DNA of 64,000 nucleotides, from NCBI GenBank assembly GCA_016617855.1, contig JAECUM010009358.1:1-64000 (forward strand), given 5' to 3'. Positions 33,870 through 47,319 of the stretch are shown here, one piece after another. The DNA is from Megalonaias nervosa. Lineage: Eukaryota; Mollusca; Bivalvia; Unionida; Unionidae. The position numbers were made by a program, and so were the translations under genes. Position 1 is the first letter of the stretch. Each line of letters starts with the position of its first letter. The notes below the pieces were generated by a model, which saw only the letters and a list, made by a program, of their open reading frames with translations, was not told where the DNA came from and searched no databases.

Positions 33870-34539
33870 AACACTGTCTCTATTTATTTTTGGTTACTTC
33901 TAGCATAAGCTCTTAAATGATTCTTTTTCCAAAAATCTTACTTTCATTATCAACCAATTTATGTTCACTGATTTCTAGACTGGTTCCCATTCTTCTATAT
34001 AATTAGTACCACGAGTCTTGCATTTCTAACTGCGTAACAATGGCTTCTTTTTCTGGTTAGAAAACAGTCAAGTTATCTCCCTTGTATAGACAGCAGGTTG
34101 CTGGAACATCAAAGGAGTTAAAAGTGCCCAAGAACATTTTCTTCAAATTTGAAGATATGCAAACATTATTTTGACAAGACTCACCATTCCATGGCTGAGC
34201 AAGATTTCAACAATATGATGGATGATGAAAACAGATTAGGTAAATGCTTAAGCATCGACTATCTTAGGTCATTAATATAACAAGACTGTCCCAAATGGTA
34301 CGAGTGTTTTTTGGCCAGCTATTCTTTGATGACTGTCCTGAATAATTCTTGCACTAATCATCTAATAGTGTCACCTGTCCCAACTAGCTTGTAATTTGCC
34401 TGTCCCAAATGGCTTGTAAGTTGCCTGTCCCAAATGGCTTGTAAGGTGCCTGTACCAAATGCATCATGTGCTATTAGATATGGTTCATGTATTGACCATC
34501 TCAAATGGTGCAAAAGTTGAGGAGTTCCAAATGCAGTGC
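33870..34539 (-). other. ZEB 3' UTR, minimum proposal
   Basis: Sequence downstream of the ZEB stop has no continuing frame. The first minus-strand AATAAA I see is at 33888-33883, about 650 nt past the stop, so a short 3' UTR could end near 33870. Another AATAAA lies at 33423-33418. ZEB genes often have long 3' UTRs, so the real end may be further left. Position is inference only. Confidence 0.35.
34373..34470 (-). repeat. 25-bp tandem repeat, four units, in ZEB 3' UTR
   Basis: The unit GCCTGTCCCAAATGGCTTG plus six more bases repeats at 34374, 34399, 34424 and 34449 with exact 25-bp spacing; the outer copies are more diverged. Related CCCAAATGG words also occur at about 34290 and 34380. It lies 70-170 nt past the ZEB stop codon. 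Confidence 0.85.
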
Positions 34540-34766
34540 TCATGATGACATCTCTGTATCAGCATCATCTTCTGAAGGTTTTCCTGGCGTACAGTAGTTG
34601 TATCGGTGGTTCATATGTTGACTATATGAGCCGGAGTGACTGAACCGCTTCCCACACTTTTTACACTGGAAGGGTTTCTCTCCACTATGGAGTCTCTTGT
34701 GTTCTGTTAGATGATGCTTGTGTTTGAAAGCTTTAGGGCAGAGGTCACAAGAAAATGGACGGGCTC
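34540..34766 (-). CDS. ZEB: ZEB terminal coding exon with last two zinc fingers and stop
   Basis: The acceptor GTATTCAG precedes 34766, and the first two bases complete a Gly codon from the previous exon. It encodes 74 residues and then TGA at 34542-34540. The fingers read [17 protein letters not shown] and [20 protein letters not shown], both close to vertebrate ZEB; the last finger continues into HRYNYC. Together with the finger of the preceding exon they form the C-terminal DNA-binding cluster that pairs with the N-terminal cluster on a second E-box half. Only 16 residues follow the final Cys, ending DDADTEMSS, so the long acidic tail of human ZEB1 is missing. A 25-bp tandem repeat begins about 70 bp downstream in the presumed 3' UTR. 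Confidence 0.96.
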
Positions 34767-36178
34767 CTGAATACAAAGAATGAATATACAACATAAGAAT
34801 GCTTTTATATAGATATTAGGATTATATATTTATATATATATATATTAGGAATGAAATACAAATGTTAACATTTCTAAAGTAACATTACTGAAAATACTAA
34901 ATTCATTTCCATTGCCAGTGAAGTTTTAATATTTCTTCTATGGATTTTTTCTGGCAAAAGTACAATGTTAAAAAATATAAATAACCTTGCACTACTAGGC
35001 TTTAAGTTTACAAAAGAGATTTTTAAAATAACCTAACTGACAGACTGAAAATAACCATACCAGGAATATCGTGAATGGGTATGTAACAAATTATTTTAAA
35101 AAATATTTCTAACAATTGAATATGGTCCTTGAAATGCTAACAAAAGTATTGATGCCCCCTTGGCTACACCTTTATAAACTATAATGAAATTGAAGAATAT
35201 CCCCATCTATCCAACAAAGTAATTTGTACCCAAAAATTTCAGATAATAAACATGTTGTTGGATATACAAATTTTACTTAAAGACATAAGTTTACTGTTTG
35301 ACACTTTTGCTTTGTTTACCTATTACTAACGAGTAATGATGCCAACAGGTATCCAGGTACTATGGCACCTGCCTGTTGATAATAACCTGGGTAATAAAAC
35401 AAGCCATAAGGTATATGTTTACCATATAAAAACTTTCTGCCTGTGCTTGTGAAGGCAGCACTCACTTTGTTTTCAAGTTGACAATCCTTTTGATTGAGCT
35501 ACAAAAGACATGCACTTTTTATATGTGCCAAGCTGAGATCTGCCTCTTCCAACAAATAATTGACCTGAATCACATTGCTTCTTTTCCCACATGACAACTC
35601 CTTGACTGAGCCATGAGTATGGTACAGTGGCAAATAACAGGGGGTGACCGATCATTAGGATTGAAGGGTACCTAGTAGAAATTTTCTGAAATTCTGACAG
35701 CTTTACTAATGAGGATTAAGTAGATTCTTAAGTATACCTAACGCTCACACTGACTGCTGCATCTTGTACACTTATCAGTTATTCTTTATCAAGATCTCGT
35801 GGTAAAATCAGAGAAACTCAATGAACTTCATATTGTTGAAACAATTAAGACAAGGATACATAACCTCTGGTACATGCAGTGATTACAGAGATGAGCCATG
35901 AGTATGGTACAGTGGCAAATAACAGGGGGTGACCGATCATTAGGATTGAAGGGTACCTAGTAGAAATTTTCTGAAATTCTGACAGCTTTACTAATGAGGA
36001 TTAAGTAGATTCTTAAGTATACCTAACGCTCACACTGACTGCTGCATCTTGTACACTTATCAGTTATTCTTTATCAAGATCTCGTGGTAAAATCAGAGAA
36101 ACTCAATGAACTTCATATTGTTGAAACAATTAAGACAAGGATACATAACCTCTGGTACATGCAGTGATTACAGAGAGA

Positions 36179-36217
<39 letters not shown>

Positions 36218-39200
36218 TACCTGAATGTTCATATTTGTGTCTTGCTAGAGAACTCTGCTTGCTAAACATTTTATTGCACTGGTCACAAGCATACATTCCC
36301 TCATCTCTGTCAACACGATGATTCTTCCAAGATTTTCTCTTCTTCTTCATTGGCTGATCTTCATCAGTTGATAGTGAATCTTCTAATTCCCTCTGCAGTT
36401 CATCAGCTTCCATCTACAACACAGATGAGAGCAGTCTTGTACCCACATTACTATCACATGACATATGTAGGGTTACACGAATTATGAGTACATTATAAAA
36501 TGTATGCAACAAGTTAAATGAATATATGCCATGAGCAATTTGCACACTATTTTCCTGAACATTTTTGCTATATCACTTTGCTATTAAACTTCAGAATAAA
36601 AAGAAGAAAATAAAGAAAAATACTATTCACGTAAAATTTTGCACAATATTCCACATAAAATTTGCCATCTTCAGTTTACTTGTGAAAAATATGCGAAAAT
36701 CTTTAATTGCATATATAAACATAACTTATGATATTAAAAATCAGCCAGTTAATGCTGGATAAATGGGAGCTACAGTACTAAAAATGGCAGAACATCAGAT
36801 CCATAATCCAAGGGTCATGATGAGCCTGCCAAACCAGCCTGGGTCAGCTGCCTTGGCATGTTAATCAGAAATTCACTCAGCTCCCATTTCCTCAGCATGA
36901 TCTAGCCAACACTGTGTTACAAGTGCCATTAAACCCAAGTCAAAAATTGAGCTGGAAAACTAATGAGCTCAAATTTTCCTGCAATACTCTTGATTTAATT
37001 AAATTTATTTCACATGTAAAAATATCTTGATAATATTTAAACTCCATTTCACAATCAACTGATTCAGGGAAAAAACCCAGGCCTCACTGTCCCACATCAA
37101 TACATTTTATAGAACACATGACGTTTCACAAAATCCTTCAGCTTTACCGCATATTAAAAATACCAACTGCATTTTGGAAAATGAACCAAAGAAAATCAAA
37201 AACATGAACAGCACCATGATTTTTTATGGCATATACTCCCCCACCCCCTACACCAAGGATGGCTTTTTTCTCTCTCAAGGTTTTGTATTCTATATCTAAT
37301 TCTAACATAGGTTTTTAAATAATTTGTACTGTATCTTCTGTAATTTTAAGTACTTATTCATCTTTTTTTTTTCCTTCAGGTATTATGTCTAATTTGTTAG
37401 CATACCGGACTCGTCACTGAAATCCAACATTAGAAAAAAGGGGCAACTACTACGGCATGTCCTTGGGCGGGGCATTATACTCCAACTATTGCCATGAGCA
37501 CTAAATAACCTACTCATGTCGCTATGCTTTTTATCACCAAACAAAACCGTGTCCGTGTGCATGGGGCTGGGGTACAAATTATTACAAGGAAATGTACGAG
37601 TGAAACCTGTCACTGTATATCATTTTACGTACCACAAAAAAGGATCCTTTGCAGATTGGCATCCTTTGTAAGGAGATTTAAAATAATTATATCCAAGAGG
37701 AACCCTAATGGATTCCATTATATGCACTGACATTGGATAGGGAAACCCATCACTGGAATTAAAATGTTCTAGCATGAACTGCTACAATTTCTAATCATGA
37801 TGGTGTAATTTTCCTAGTCCACACCAACATTTACAACTGATTATTATTTTTCTCTCATTTCTCACAAGGCAATAGTGTTTAAAAATAGAGTCTGAATCAA
37901 AGCTGACATCATCAATATGGATAAATCTTTAGAAACATGGAAAGTTTTAACATTGTTAGAAAGATCATAACAAGTTTTGTTAACAATCAAAAAATTTTCT
38001 AAATAAAAGTTACAGTTTATAGGCCTGAAAAATTTGTTCTTCTATTACAAAAACTGCAAGAAATATTGCATATATAAATGACATAATGATGCCATCCAGT
38101 GCAATCATGTGGAATAGGTATGTCTCACATGGCTCTCTCCCATCAGTACTTTGTACAATCATGTGGATAAGTATGTCTCGCATGGCTTTCTCACACAAGT
38201 ACACTGTGCACTCATGTGGAATATCTCAGATGGCTTTCTCATATAAAAAAATGATGCACTCGTGGGATATACATATCACACATGTATAGGAATAGAAGAA
38301 ATATACTCTTTGAAGAAATGTTCTTAATATAAGTAATTTCCTAAGACAGGTTTCACTCAATATTTTCTCATTTACCTAAAAATGATTTTTTTACCTATGT
38401 TATTTTAAATAAGTTCTCTGTACCAAAGAAAGACAAATAAAAAAGTTTTGGACTGACTGCATGAAAAAATTGAGACAATGAAATGTGGCAGACAATAAAG
38501 TCATTAATCTCTTCTGATGAACTGAAGGCCACCGACTGTTAAACACTGGATGTGATCATAAAATTTTGAACAACAATGACACTAATGTCAGAAAACATCT
38601 AGGTGTCCAATAACAAAGAAATAAACCAACTGACCTTGTCTGGCTTCCAGTACCCGTCGACATTCCACTGTAGTTGTTTAGTATTACCAATACACGGATT
38701 ATTTTGCAAGTTAGTAGTATTTGTACGTAACTTATAGAACTGTTAGTGACTGTAAATTACCACTACTACCAAACTATTGTCTATATCACGCAAGAAGAAA
38801 CTTTAACTGATTTTTGCAAACATAACGAAATATAATTAAAAAAACATGTATGCCACACCAATCCGACCTATTAATAGTACATTCTTTATTTCAATCAAAA
38901 TATCTGCAAACCATGCTTTTTAATCAATTTATAAAAAAAATTAAAAATAAACTGCTCAAAATTTCCAGCAATGTTAGTAAAAAATGATGACAATTTTGTT
39001 TTGAAATGAAAAAGCAAAGAGCTTGTCTAGTCAAACGTCCAGATGCTTTCAGTAACACAGGAAATTCACACCGAGCAACAATAATGACGGAATGAGTGGT
39101 GGACACAAAGATGTGGTGACTGGTATATATGAAGGGTATTTTGGAAACTGGAGCACATAATGATGGATGATTCAAACTGTGCTGACAACACCATAACAAG

Positions 39201-42200
39201 CACAAGTGCCAAATCTAGGTGTCAACAAATTCAGAAGATGCAAATGTTGAAACATCAACTGCATTGCACATGCAAAGCATCCTGATTGATACTGCATCTG
39301 TTTTTGCCCAAAATTTGTTTTAATTCTAAAAAGACCATAAAAAACACATTCTGAACTTGCATTAGAATGCAAAGAATTTTTTTGTACTGCTGATATGAAT
39401 ACCTCAAACTTAGGTTACTACTAAAATACTAGTAAAATTGATTAAAATTATCTGACAATTTAAGCACAAATGTTTAAAAAAGAGGCTTTAATTACAGTCA
39501 AGTTAATGTACAAGTTCTCATCTGATAATAAAGGCTATTTTTCATTTAGATATTGCAACACTGTATTTATAAGTACATCTTTTATTACACTAAATGTCTC
39601 AATCCCTACAATAGTTATCTTTTGTCCAAATACATGTTATATTTTCATTTTGAATGTACTTCATAATATAATGATTATTTTTGCTATATGTAATCAAGTC
39701 AACAGGGCTCAACTATAGAAAATTATATATCAACTGCAACAGTATCAACAGTAAACATTGTACAAGACATTAGTAAAAATTATCACCCAATGGGAAGCTC
39801 TGTCCATCTGGTTGTACAGCAATACTGCATGAACATAATTTCTTGATGATACAAGATTTTCTTACCAAACCATGAAAATACATCTATGCTCCATTGGATT
39901 CCAAAATTATCAAACTTGTCTTCAAAGAATGAAAGTTGTCTCCCATGATATACCATATCTTCATGAGAACGACATTCTCCATTTGCTCACAATTTTTGAC
40001 AATTTTCAATTTAATAAAGTTTTTTTTTTTATATAAATCCCATCCAAAATTTTCAAATATCTTACAAAACTTGCTCCCTGGACTTGTTATTAAAATATCT
40101 TTTCAACAATTTACAATTAATGCTATTACAGTGGTCCCCCACGATACTTAATCTCAGTACAATGTCCCTTGCACAGTGAGGTGATAGATCTCCGTTATGT
40201 AACATGGTCTCAGCATACTCAACCTAACTTATCATGTGGTAGACTTTTATGGTTTCCCTGAACAGAGTTAATCCGAGGAACTACAGACATTAGCTCCAAA
40301 TGATTTGCCCGACATTATAAAACTGTGTATGCCAACATTTATGACCCCATATTTAGAAAGAAATCTATAAACTGGAGAAATGTCTGAAGAGATTTATCTT
40401 TTTTTCCCACAAAAAAGGGGAAAAGTATTTGGCAAAATGTTTCAGTGTTTTACTGGACAAGATATGGAATATTACTACATACTGCAGATTCTTCTACAAA
40501 GATGGACAGGTCCTAATGGGGAATAATTGTACATTTTGAAAAGTCACAAAAAATTTCAAAATGGCTTTGTTTTTAACTAGTACATTTAATTTCCAAAGAG
40601 ACGGTATGAAATAAACTGATAAGCACTAAATAAGCATTAAGTAGAGAAAAATTCAATCACTTATCAATAGTAACAAAGTCAAGAATGAGCTTATAATTCC
40701 ATTTTTGAGACATTGCATTAACTTTTACATTCTTTCATTCATTGCAAACAATGCAAAATCATAAACAAATGATGATGCACCATTCACCTTATGATTTTCA
40801 TGGTTCAAAATCAAAGGGGGCTGGGGTGTGACTTTTCAAAAAAAAAGGTGTTAATAAAAAGTAAGTAAAAAACCAGCCTGATACGAACATAGTAAGCTAC
40901 CTGTCTCCACGACTTTTTCCGAATACGTTTCGGTTTCGTGGAGAGACTTGATGCTTGGTCTGCTGCTTCTGCAAGAGTTGCCAGGTTATGTATGTCTTCT
41001 ACAACATTTGATCTGAAATTCACTTTTTTAGCAGGAGTGGACGTGATCATCTGGGAGTCATGTGAGGACAGGTTGGTGTCTCTGGATGTATCATCATAAT
41101 CATCGTCATCATCATCAGCATCATCATCAGCATCATTATGGTCATCATCATTGTCTTCCTTCTTTTCATCTATCACCAATTTGCCCGAATTGACGTCTTC
41201 TGACTTGCTTGGTGTGCCTTCCTTTTCTGATGGTTTTGCATTTTTTAAATAGTTCTGCTTTGAAGTATTGGAATCAAAAGCTGCTTTATCTAGACCATTC
41301 AGATAGATTTGCATGGGGAAAGTTGAAGCTGAATACTGTGGAATTCCATGGTTTTGAAACATTTGGCTGAAAGTGGCCGGCAGAGTGCTTCCATTTGGTG
41401 CCATTTGTTTGCTGTAATATGTGTGCTGCATGTATTTAAAAATTGCCGAGTCTCTGACACTTGCCTGTGCTCGACTTTTTTCTTGTTCTGATGATACTGG
41501 TTTCTCCAACGAAGATTTCTTTATACTTAGATTGAGCACTTGATCATCAAATGAGCGGTCAGGGGTGGACAGTCGAGATATGTTCCCTCCATGTGCCTCG
41601 GGTGGAGTTTTTCGAACTGACAAGTCTAATGGCTGTTCAGTTGGTAATCTGTACCCTACAGAGGATGGTCGATGATCTGTAGCTGTGGCAGGAGGGATTG
41701 GAGAACAATGATTGCTGACTCTTTGTGGAAATGGTTTTGGAACATTAGGAATGTAAACAGAGGTTGGAGAAACAGTCTCCCCATTTTCCTTGTCATTTGT
41801 TGCCAGACAATGCGGAATGTAGCGGCCAAGTTTTCTATCTCTTGCTCTCATGTTCTGGAACCAAACCTGAACAACTCTCTTTGGGAAACCAATTTTATTG
41901 CCAATTCTTATTAATTCAAACTTGCGTGGTCTTGGATTGACTCTGTACAGGCTTTTAAGAATGTGGAGCTGCTCTTCAGTGAAAAGAGAGCGCATTCGAA
42001 ACTTTTTACTTTCTGCCACTCCATCGATTTCCTTCTCATCTCCTTCTTCTTCATCTGATGTTGTACCAACACTACCATTGGCCTCTACATGACTGACATC
42101 AGATGCAGAACTACTTGGGGACTGACGTGCAGAAGTCTCCATTTGTGCCATTCTAGTTACGACATCTTTGTTGTTCTTACAGATGTATCGCTCATGCTGA

Positions 42201-45200
42201 TGTTGCTCCACTGGACTGTTAAAAGTATCACCACAAAAACGACATGGTAGCTGACCTTCATTAGTGTTCTTTTTGTCCAATTCCTCTTTGATTTCTGATT
42301 TCACTTCAGTTTCATCATCGTCCATGTTTGCTTTTGTGCTGGGTACGTTAAGGATAACTTCCTCCTTCTCCTTTTTGACATCAGGCAGAATTGGGGGACT
42401 ACTGTATTGATGGGCAGGAAGAATTAATTTTGTGTTGGAATTGACATCAGGAGAAATTTGTGTGACACCACTTGGCGAAATTTTACCCTCCATTTTTTTC
42501 TGAGCTTCAAACTGCTGGTCAATTTTGCCGTCAACAATCGAGGGTTGCTGTGTCATCATTTTTGGGTTGACGGAGTACAGGGCATATGGAATGATCCCAG
42601 GAGCTTCATAAATCGGTGGTGAATAGTAGGCTGGAATGCCTGGTGCTTGGGCATGAAAATGAAGAAGCTGATGATGCTGAGTGCGAGGTGGCGACTGCAA
42701 AGATGTGCTTAGTTTTGGGTATGGAATTTTACTTGGTGTGTATGAGAATTTATTAGCGTAACTATCACTCATGTTTACATCCATCCTTCTGGATTTATTT
42801 GCCATGACAACCCAGCATTTTTTGGATGTCATATGACTGCTGTAGGAGCCGGAATGAGAAAATCGTTTATGACAGTTGGGACACTCAAAAGGTTTCTCAC
42901 CACTGTGTATCCGGACATGTTCTTTTAGATGATGTTTAAATTTAAATGCTTTTCCACATTCGGGACACTTAAATTTTCGCAAGTCATTGCTTTCATCATG
43001 GCTGATCATGTGACGCTGAAGACGGTAAACATTGGCAAACGTCTTGTTGCAGACTGTGCAGATTTGAGATGTTGAGGAATGTAAAGCTAAATGTTTATCC
43101 AGCTGAGATTTCTGGTGGAATGTTTCTTCACATTTAGGACACATGAATTTCAGGGGCTTGTCTGCATGCATCTCGCGCATGTGGTCTCTGAGTATATTGG
43201 CACGTGAAAATGACTGGGCACAGTGGATGCATTTCAGAATAATTTCCTCATCTATAATGGAGCTCTGGTCTGAAATCAGAAAACACAATTCTTACATGCA
43301 AAAAAGGCTGATACTTTGTAACCAATTAAAAGAAGGGGATAGCATATTCCTTGACAGAACAATCCCAGACCACTAAAATTCATCACTAAGCAAGTAAAAT
43401 TTGATTGAAGAAACCCCATTTTTACTTTTACAAAAAAAAAAAACATGAACAGAAATTTGTATTTTTTGATCATTTTTCCTCCATCATTCTTTCTGGGCTA
43501 GTAGGTCAAAAATGTAATGCCCACCGAATAGATATCACTCTGAATAGGAAACAAGCTCTGAGACAACAGTAAAAACTCCATCTTTTTTGTACTACAAACG
43601 GAACTGCAGAAGACACCATTACATACAATTAAATTAATATGTCTTAATCCTTACTCAAATTCTGTTACAAACAAAATTCTATATAGCCAGGTTTGGCCAG
43701 GTTTCTTTAAATCCAATACAAACTATTCAAAACATTCCTTAAAGCCTGCTTTCAAGGAGAAAATGGCCTAGATTTTGACAACTTTCATCAAATCATTCTG
43801 AAATAGGGTACAATTTATTTGACAGTGACACTTTAACAAAATTAAAATGTGCCAATACTTCTAATTCTCTAATGAATGACAACAGAAAAATTGTCACTCC
43901 ATGGGCCTGTTTAGCAATAATAATTTAATTTAGTCCTCAGAGTCTATTCTGTAGAAGAATCGGGGAGGGATTCATCTCCATTTGGAATAAAGGAAGAATT
44001 GTCATTAAATAAAGATATTCTTGGAAATATGATGCACAATTTTCACGCATTCAGTTTATTTTCAACACAATGTTTATAAATTAGACTAAACCCTACAATC
44101 TCACATCCTAAAACAAACCCTGCTTTCTGAGCAAGACTTCTGGTTTTTCACTGTGATTAGCAGTCATGGAAACATGTAAAGATTTTACAACAAACTTCAA
44201 TTTGCAGTACCAGTTTAGATCAATTCTGTGACTGCCACAAACTATGATTTTAGGAATCATCATTAACCCTTCTGTGGAAACAATATCTCCTTCCCAATAT
44301 CCATGAAATTAAGTATCCCCAAAAATGTTCCTTTTTTTATAACCACTAAAAGAAAATGACCATGCAAACAGTGAACAACATTCCTTTTCATAAATTACCA
44401 TTCTCATGATCCTTGTCTTCCCCATCACTGACAGACTCAGGAAATATTACAGCTGTGTCTCTGCGGCTGAGATATTCTTGTATTTTGTCCTCATCCAAGC
44501 TACTGTTTTTCTTACCGTCTGTTGAAGATTTGGGCGAGTCTAAAATAATCAAAATTGCTCTATGACTTTCATTTACAGTGAATACTGATCAACAAGTTTT
44601 CTATACTGATTCAAATAGAGAAACAACATTCTAAGTTCTAAATCAAGAGATCAAATGTACAAAACCTTGTCTTTGGGCATTTCCTGTAAAACATACCTGG
44701 GACTCTGGGAAGACATTTTAAACATGGAGTTGTCCACAGATGCAATCTAGAATTTTTTTTTTATAATTTTCATATGAATTCTGAAGAGCTGGAGTATCCT
44801 GGTGTACTTTTTTTAAAATGCATTCCTGGGTACAATGTAAGTTGAAATAAATAGCATTAGGAAGGCTGGTGGACTGTTAATGTGTATGTGTAGGTGGACT
44901 GTTAATGTGTATGTGTAGGTGGACTGTTGATGTGTATGTGTAGGTGGACTGTTGATGGGTGTATGTGTAGGTGGACTGTTAATGTGTATGTGTAGGTGGA
45001 CTGTTGATGGGTGTATGTGTAGGTGGACTGTTGATGGGTGTATGTGTAGGTGGACTGTTAATGTGTATGTGTAGGTGGACTGTTGGTGGGTGTATGTGTA
45101 GGTGGACTGTTGATGGGTGTATGTGTAGGTGGACTATTAATGTGTATGTGTAGGTGGACTGTTAATGGGTATGTGTAGGTGGACTGTTGATGGGTGTATG

Positions 45201-45624
45201 TGTAGGTGGACTGTTAATGTGTATGTGTAGGTGGACTGTTGATGGGTGTATGTGTAGGTGGACTGTTGATGGGTGTATGTGTAGGTGGACTGTTAATGTG
45301 TATGTGTAGGTGGACTGTTGATGTGTATGTGTAGGTGGACTGTTGATGGGTGTATGTGTAGGTGGACTGTTAATGTGTATGTGTAGGTGGACTGTTGATG
45401 GGTGTATGTGTAGCTCGACAACAGGATGAATGAAAGGAAATACAAAGAATTTTCACACAGTTCTATTAACTGGGAAAACAAAATCATGAACTTTCTCTTT
45501 TGCTCCATAAGCTAAAGATTTTGACTACCATGGGCCACCAGGTCGGTAAACTAGAATGCTTAATCACCATTTTCAAATTTGGTTATGACAGAATGATAGT
45601 TTCATACTTTTACTCTTAAGTCTG

Positions 45625-45706
<82 letters not shown>

Positions 45707-47279
45707 TACACCACTCCCTCGATAACTCGCACCCTGATAACTAGCGAACCCGCTTATAAAGTGGGGTCAAGCGTGGATCACATTTTTTAAAACCAGAAAT
45801 TACCCCAAAAATAGATCCCTATTTTATGAACTTTATGGAAATCGCGATCAAAATTAGCTACAAAAACTTTGATATATCGCTCATTTTATCATCGAAAACA
45901 GTAGATAGGACCTGGAAATTTTAATCAACATTATGAAATACCAAATTTAAAAATAAGTCATACAATTTTTTTACATTTTCTTTTCAAATGACATTCCTAG
46001 CACGCCGCAATTAACGATATGTAAGGAAATTTTGATAATGAAAATGTCACGCCTAGTGGAGGCAGTACTTTAATAAATAAATACAAATTAAATAATTTTT
46101 TATCAATTGAATTTTGTGTTCCAGTTCTATCTTCTAGTTCCTTTTAAGTGTAATCATCATAAATACAATGTGTCCTCTTGTAATTAAACGTAAAATGTGT
46201 CAATCTACCATAACAGCTATGTCCGCGAGCATTTCTCTGAGAACCTATTTAGGTGCCGACCAGGTTTTGATAACTGACTTGCAGAAGTATTTGTTGCATT
46301 GTTGCACTGAATTAAAAGCTGGCCTCCTTTGTATTATCATGTTAATTATGTCTTTTGAATCAAATAATGGAGGTGAAATAAAAGAAAAGTTAAAAGGCAT
46401 GAAAATCCTACAAACTTAAAATCTAGGTACCACGGTCGTATGTCGGGTGAACTCACTTCAGTTGATCAACTGAACACTGTTATAAATGTTATTTTGTATG
46501 TAACATAAACTACCTTAAAATAACTGATTCATTGGTAACTGTGATCAAAGATAGCACGGCAACCAAGCGAAAAGAATACTATACTTCGTAAAATAAAGAA
46601 CTTGGTTTCACAGATACGGACATTGTGGGCAAATGAGTTTCAGAGAACTCTTGAACTGGCAGTTTGAGATATCCTCAAGAATGATAAAAAGTTTCATTAT
46701 TACTTCCAATGAAATCACGATATCAATACTGTACTAACTGAACAGCACAAAAATTGGGATTCGACGTAGACAATTGTCTCACAAAAATTTTGCTTGCTTT
46801 TTGAACAAAAGGAATCTTGTTTGGTGGTGTATCAACAGTTAGTCTAGTTCCCTGCTCTTTTCACTCCCAATTTGGTACGATACAATGCCATACCACTCCG
46901 GGAACCAGACTCATCAAGAAACCAAAAAGCAGTGACGTAATACACACGTTTGCGTGTAAACGTAATGGTTGTTGAAACCAGTTGGAACGATCTTACACAT
47001 GTTGGACATTTTGAAAATAAATGTTATTTAAACAGAATAACGAACAACTTCATTAGAAAAAGTGTGTTATTAAAAATTATTATTGAAGTGAATGTAAAAT
47101 GAGGATTCAGTCATTAAACAGCGAAGTTCCCTAACCCCAACACACACACACCCCCCAGCTGTTTTCTCGTTGTCCAAGCGATTTTTTTCAATTTTTGGAG
47201 GTCCCTCGGTAACTTGCGCCCTTGCTTATAGAGCGGTCTATGTTTGTGGACCCCTTGTGCGCGAGTTATCGAGGGAGTG

Positions 47280-47319
<40 letters not shown>

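Larger units (their letters stand above)
34767..36220 (-). other. ZEB last intron (1454 bp)
   Basis: The intron runs between the exons carrying C-terminal fingers one and two. It contains a TA-rich patch near 34830, a perfect 285-bp tandem duplication (35607-36176) and a GA/CT microsatellite that touches the splice donor. No coding content is seen on either strand. Confidence 0.9.
36414..40900 (-). other. ZEB intron between homeobox exon and C-terminal finger exon (4487 bp)
   Basis: AT-rich sequence without recognisable exons on either strand. It holds an old dispersed-repeat fragment at about 36785-36945 and a four-copy repeat of about 53 bp at 38097-38285. The frame of the large exon stays open for about 29 codons into this intron, so intron retention would give a protein that lacks the C-terminal fingers. 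Confidence 0.85.

Noticed and set aside
34358..34543. Minus-strand ORF overlapping the ZEB stop codon
   Set aside because: Out of frame with ZEB and encoded mostly by the 25-bp UTR repeat.
44868..45412. Regularly spaced short repeats considered as a CRISPR-like array
   Set aside because: Units are contiguous with no unique spacers, and the setting is a eukaryotic intron.
46168..46419. 83-codon ORF in the 45.7-kb TIR element, considered as a transposase
   Set aside because: No helix-turn-helix, CENP-B-like or DDE motif, and far too short.
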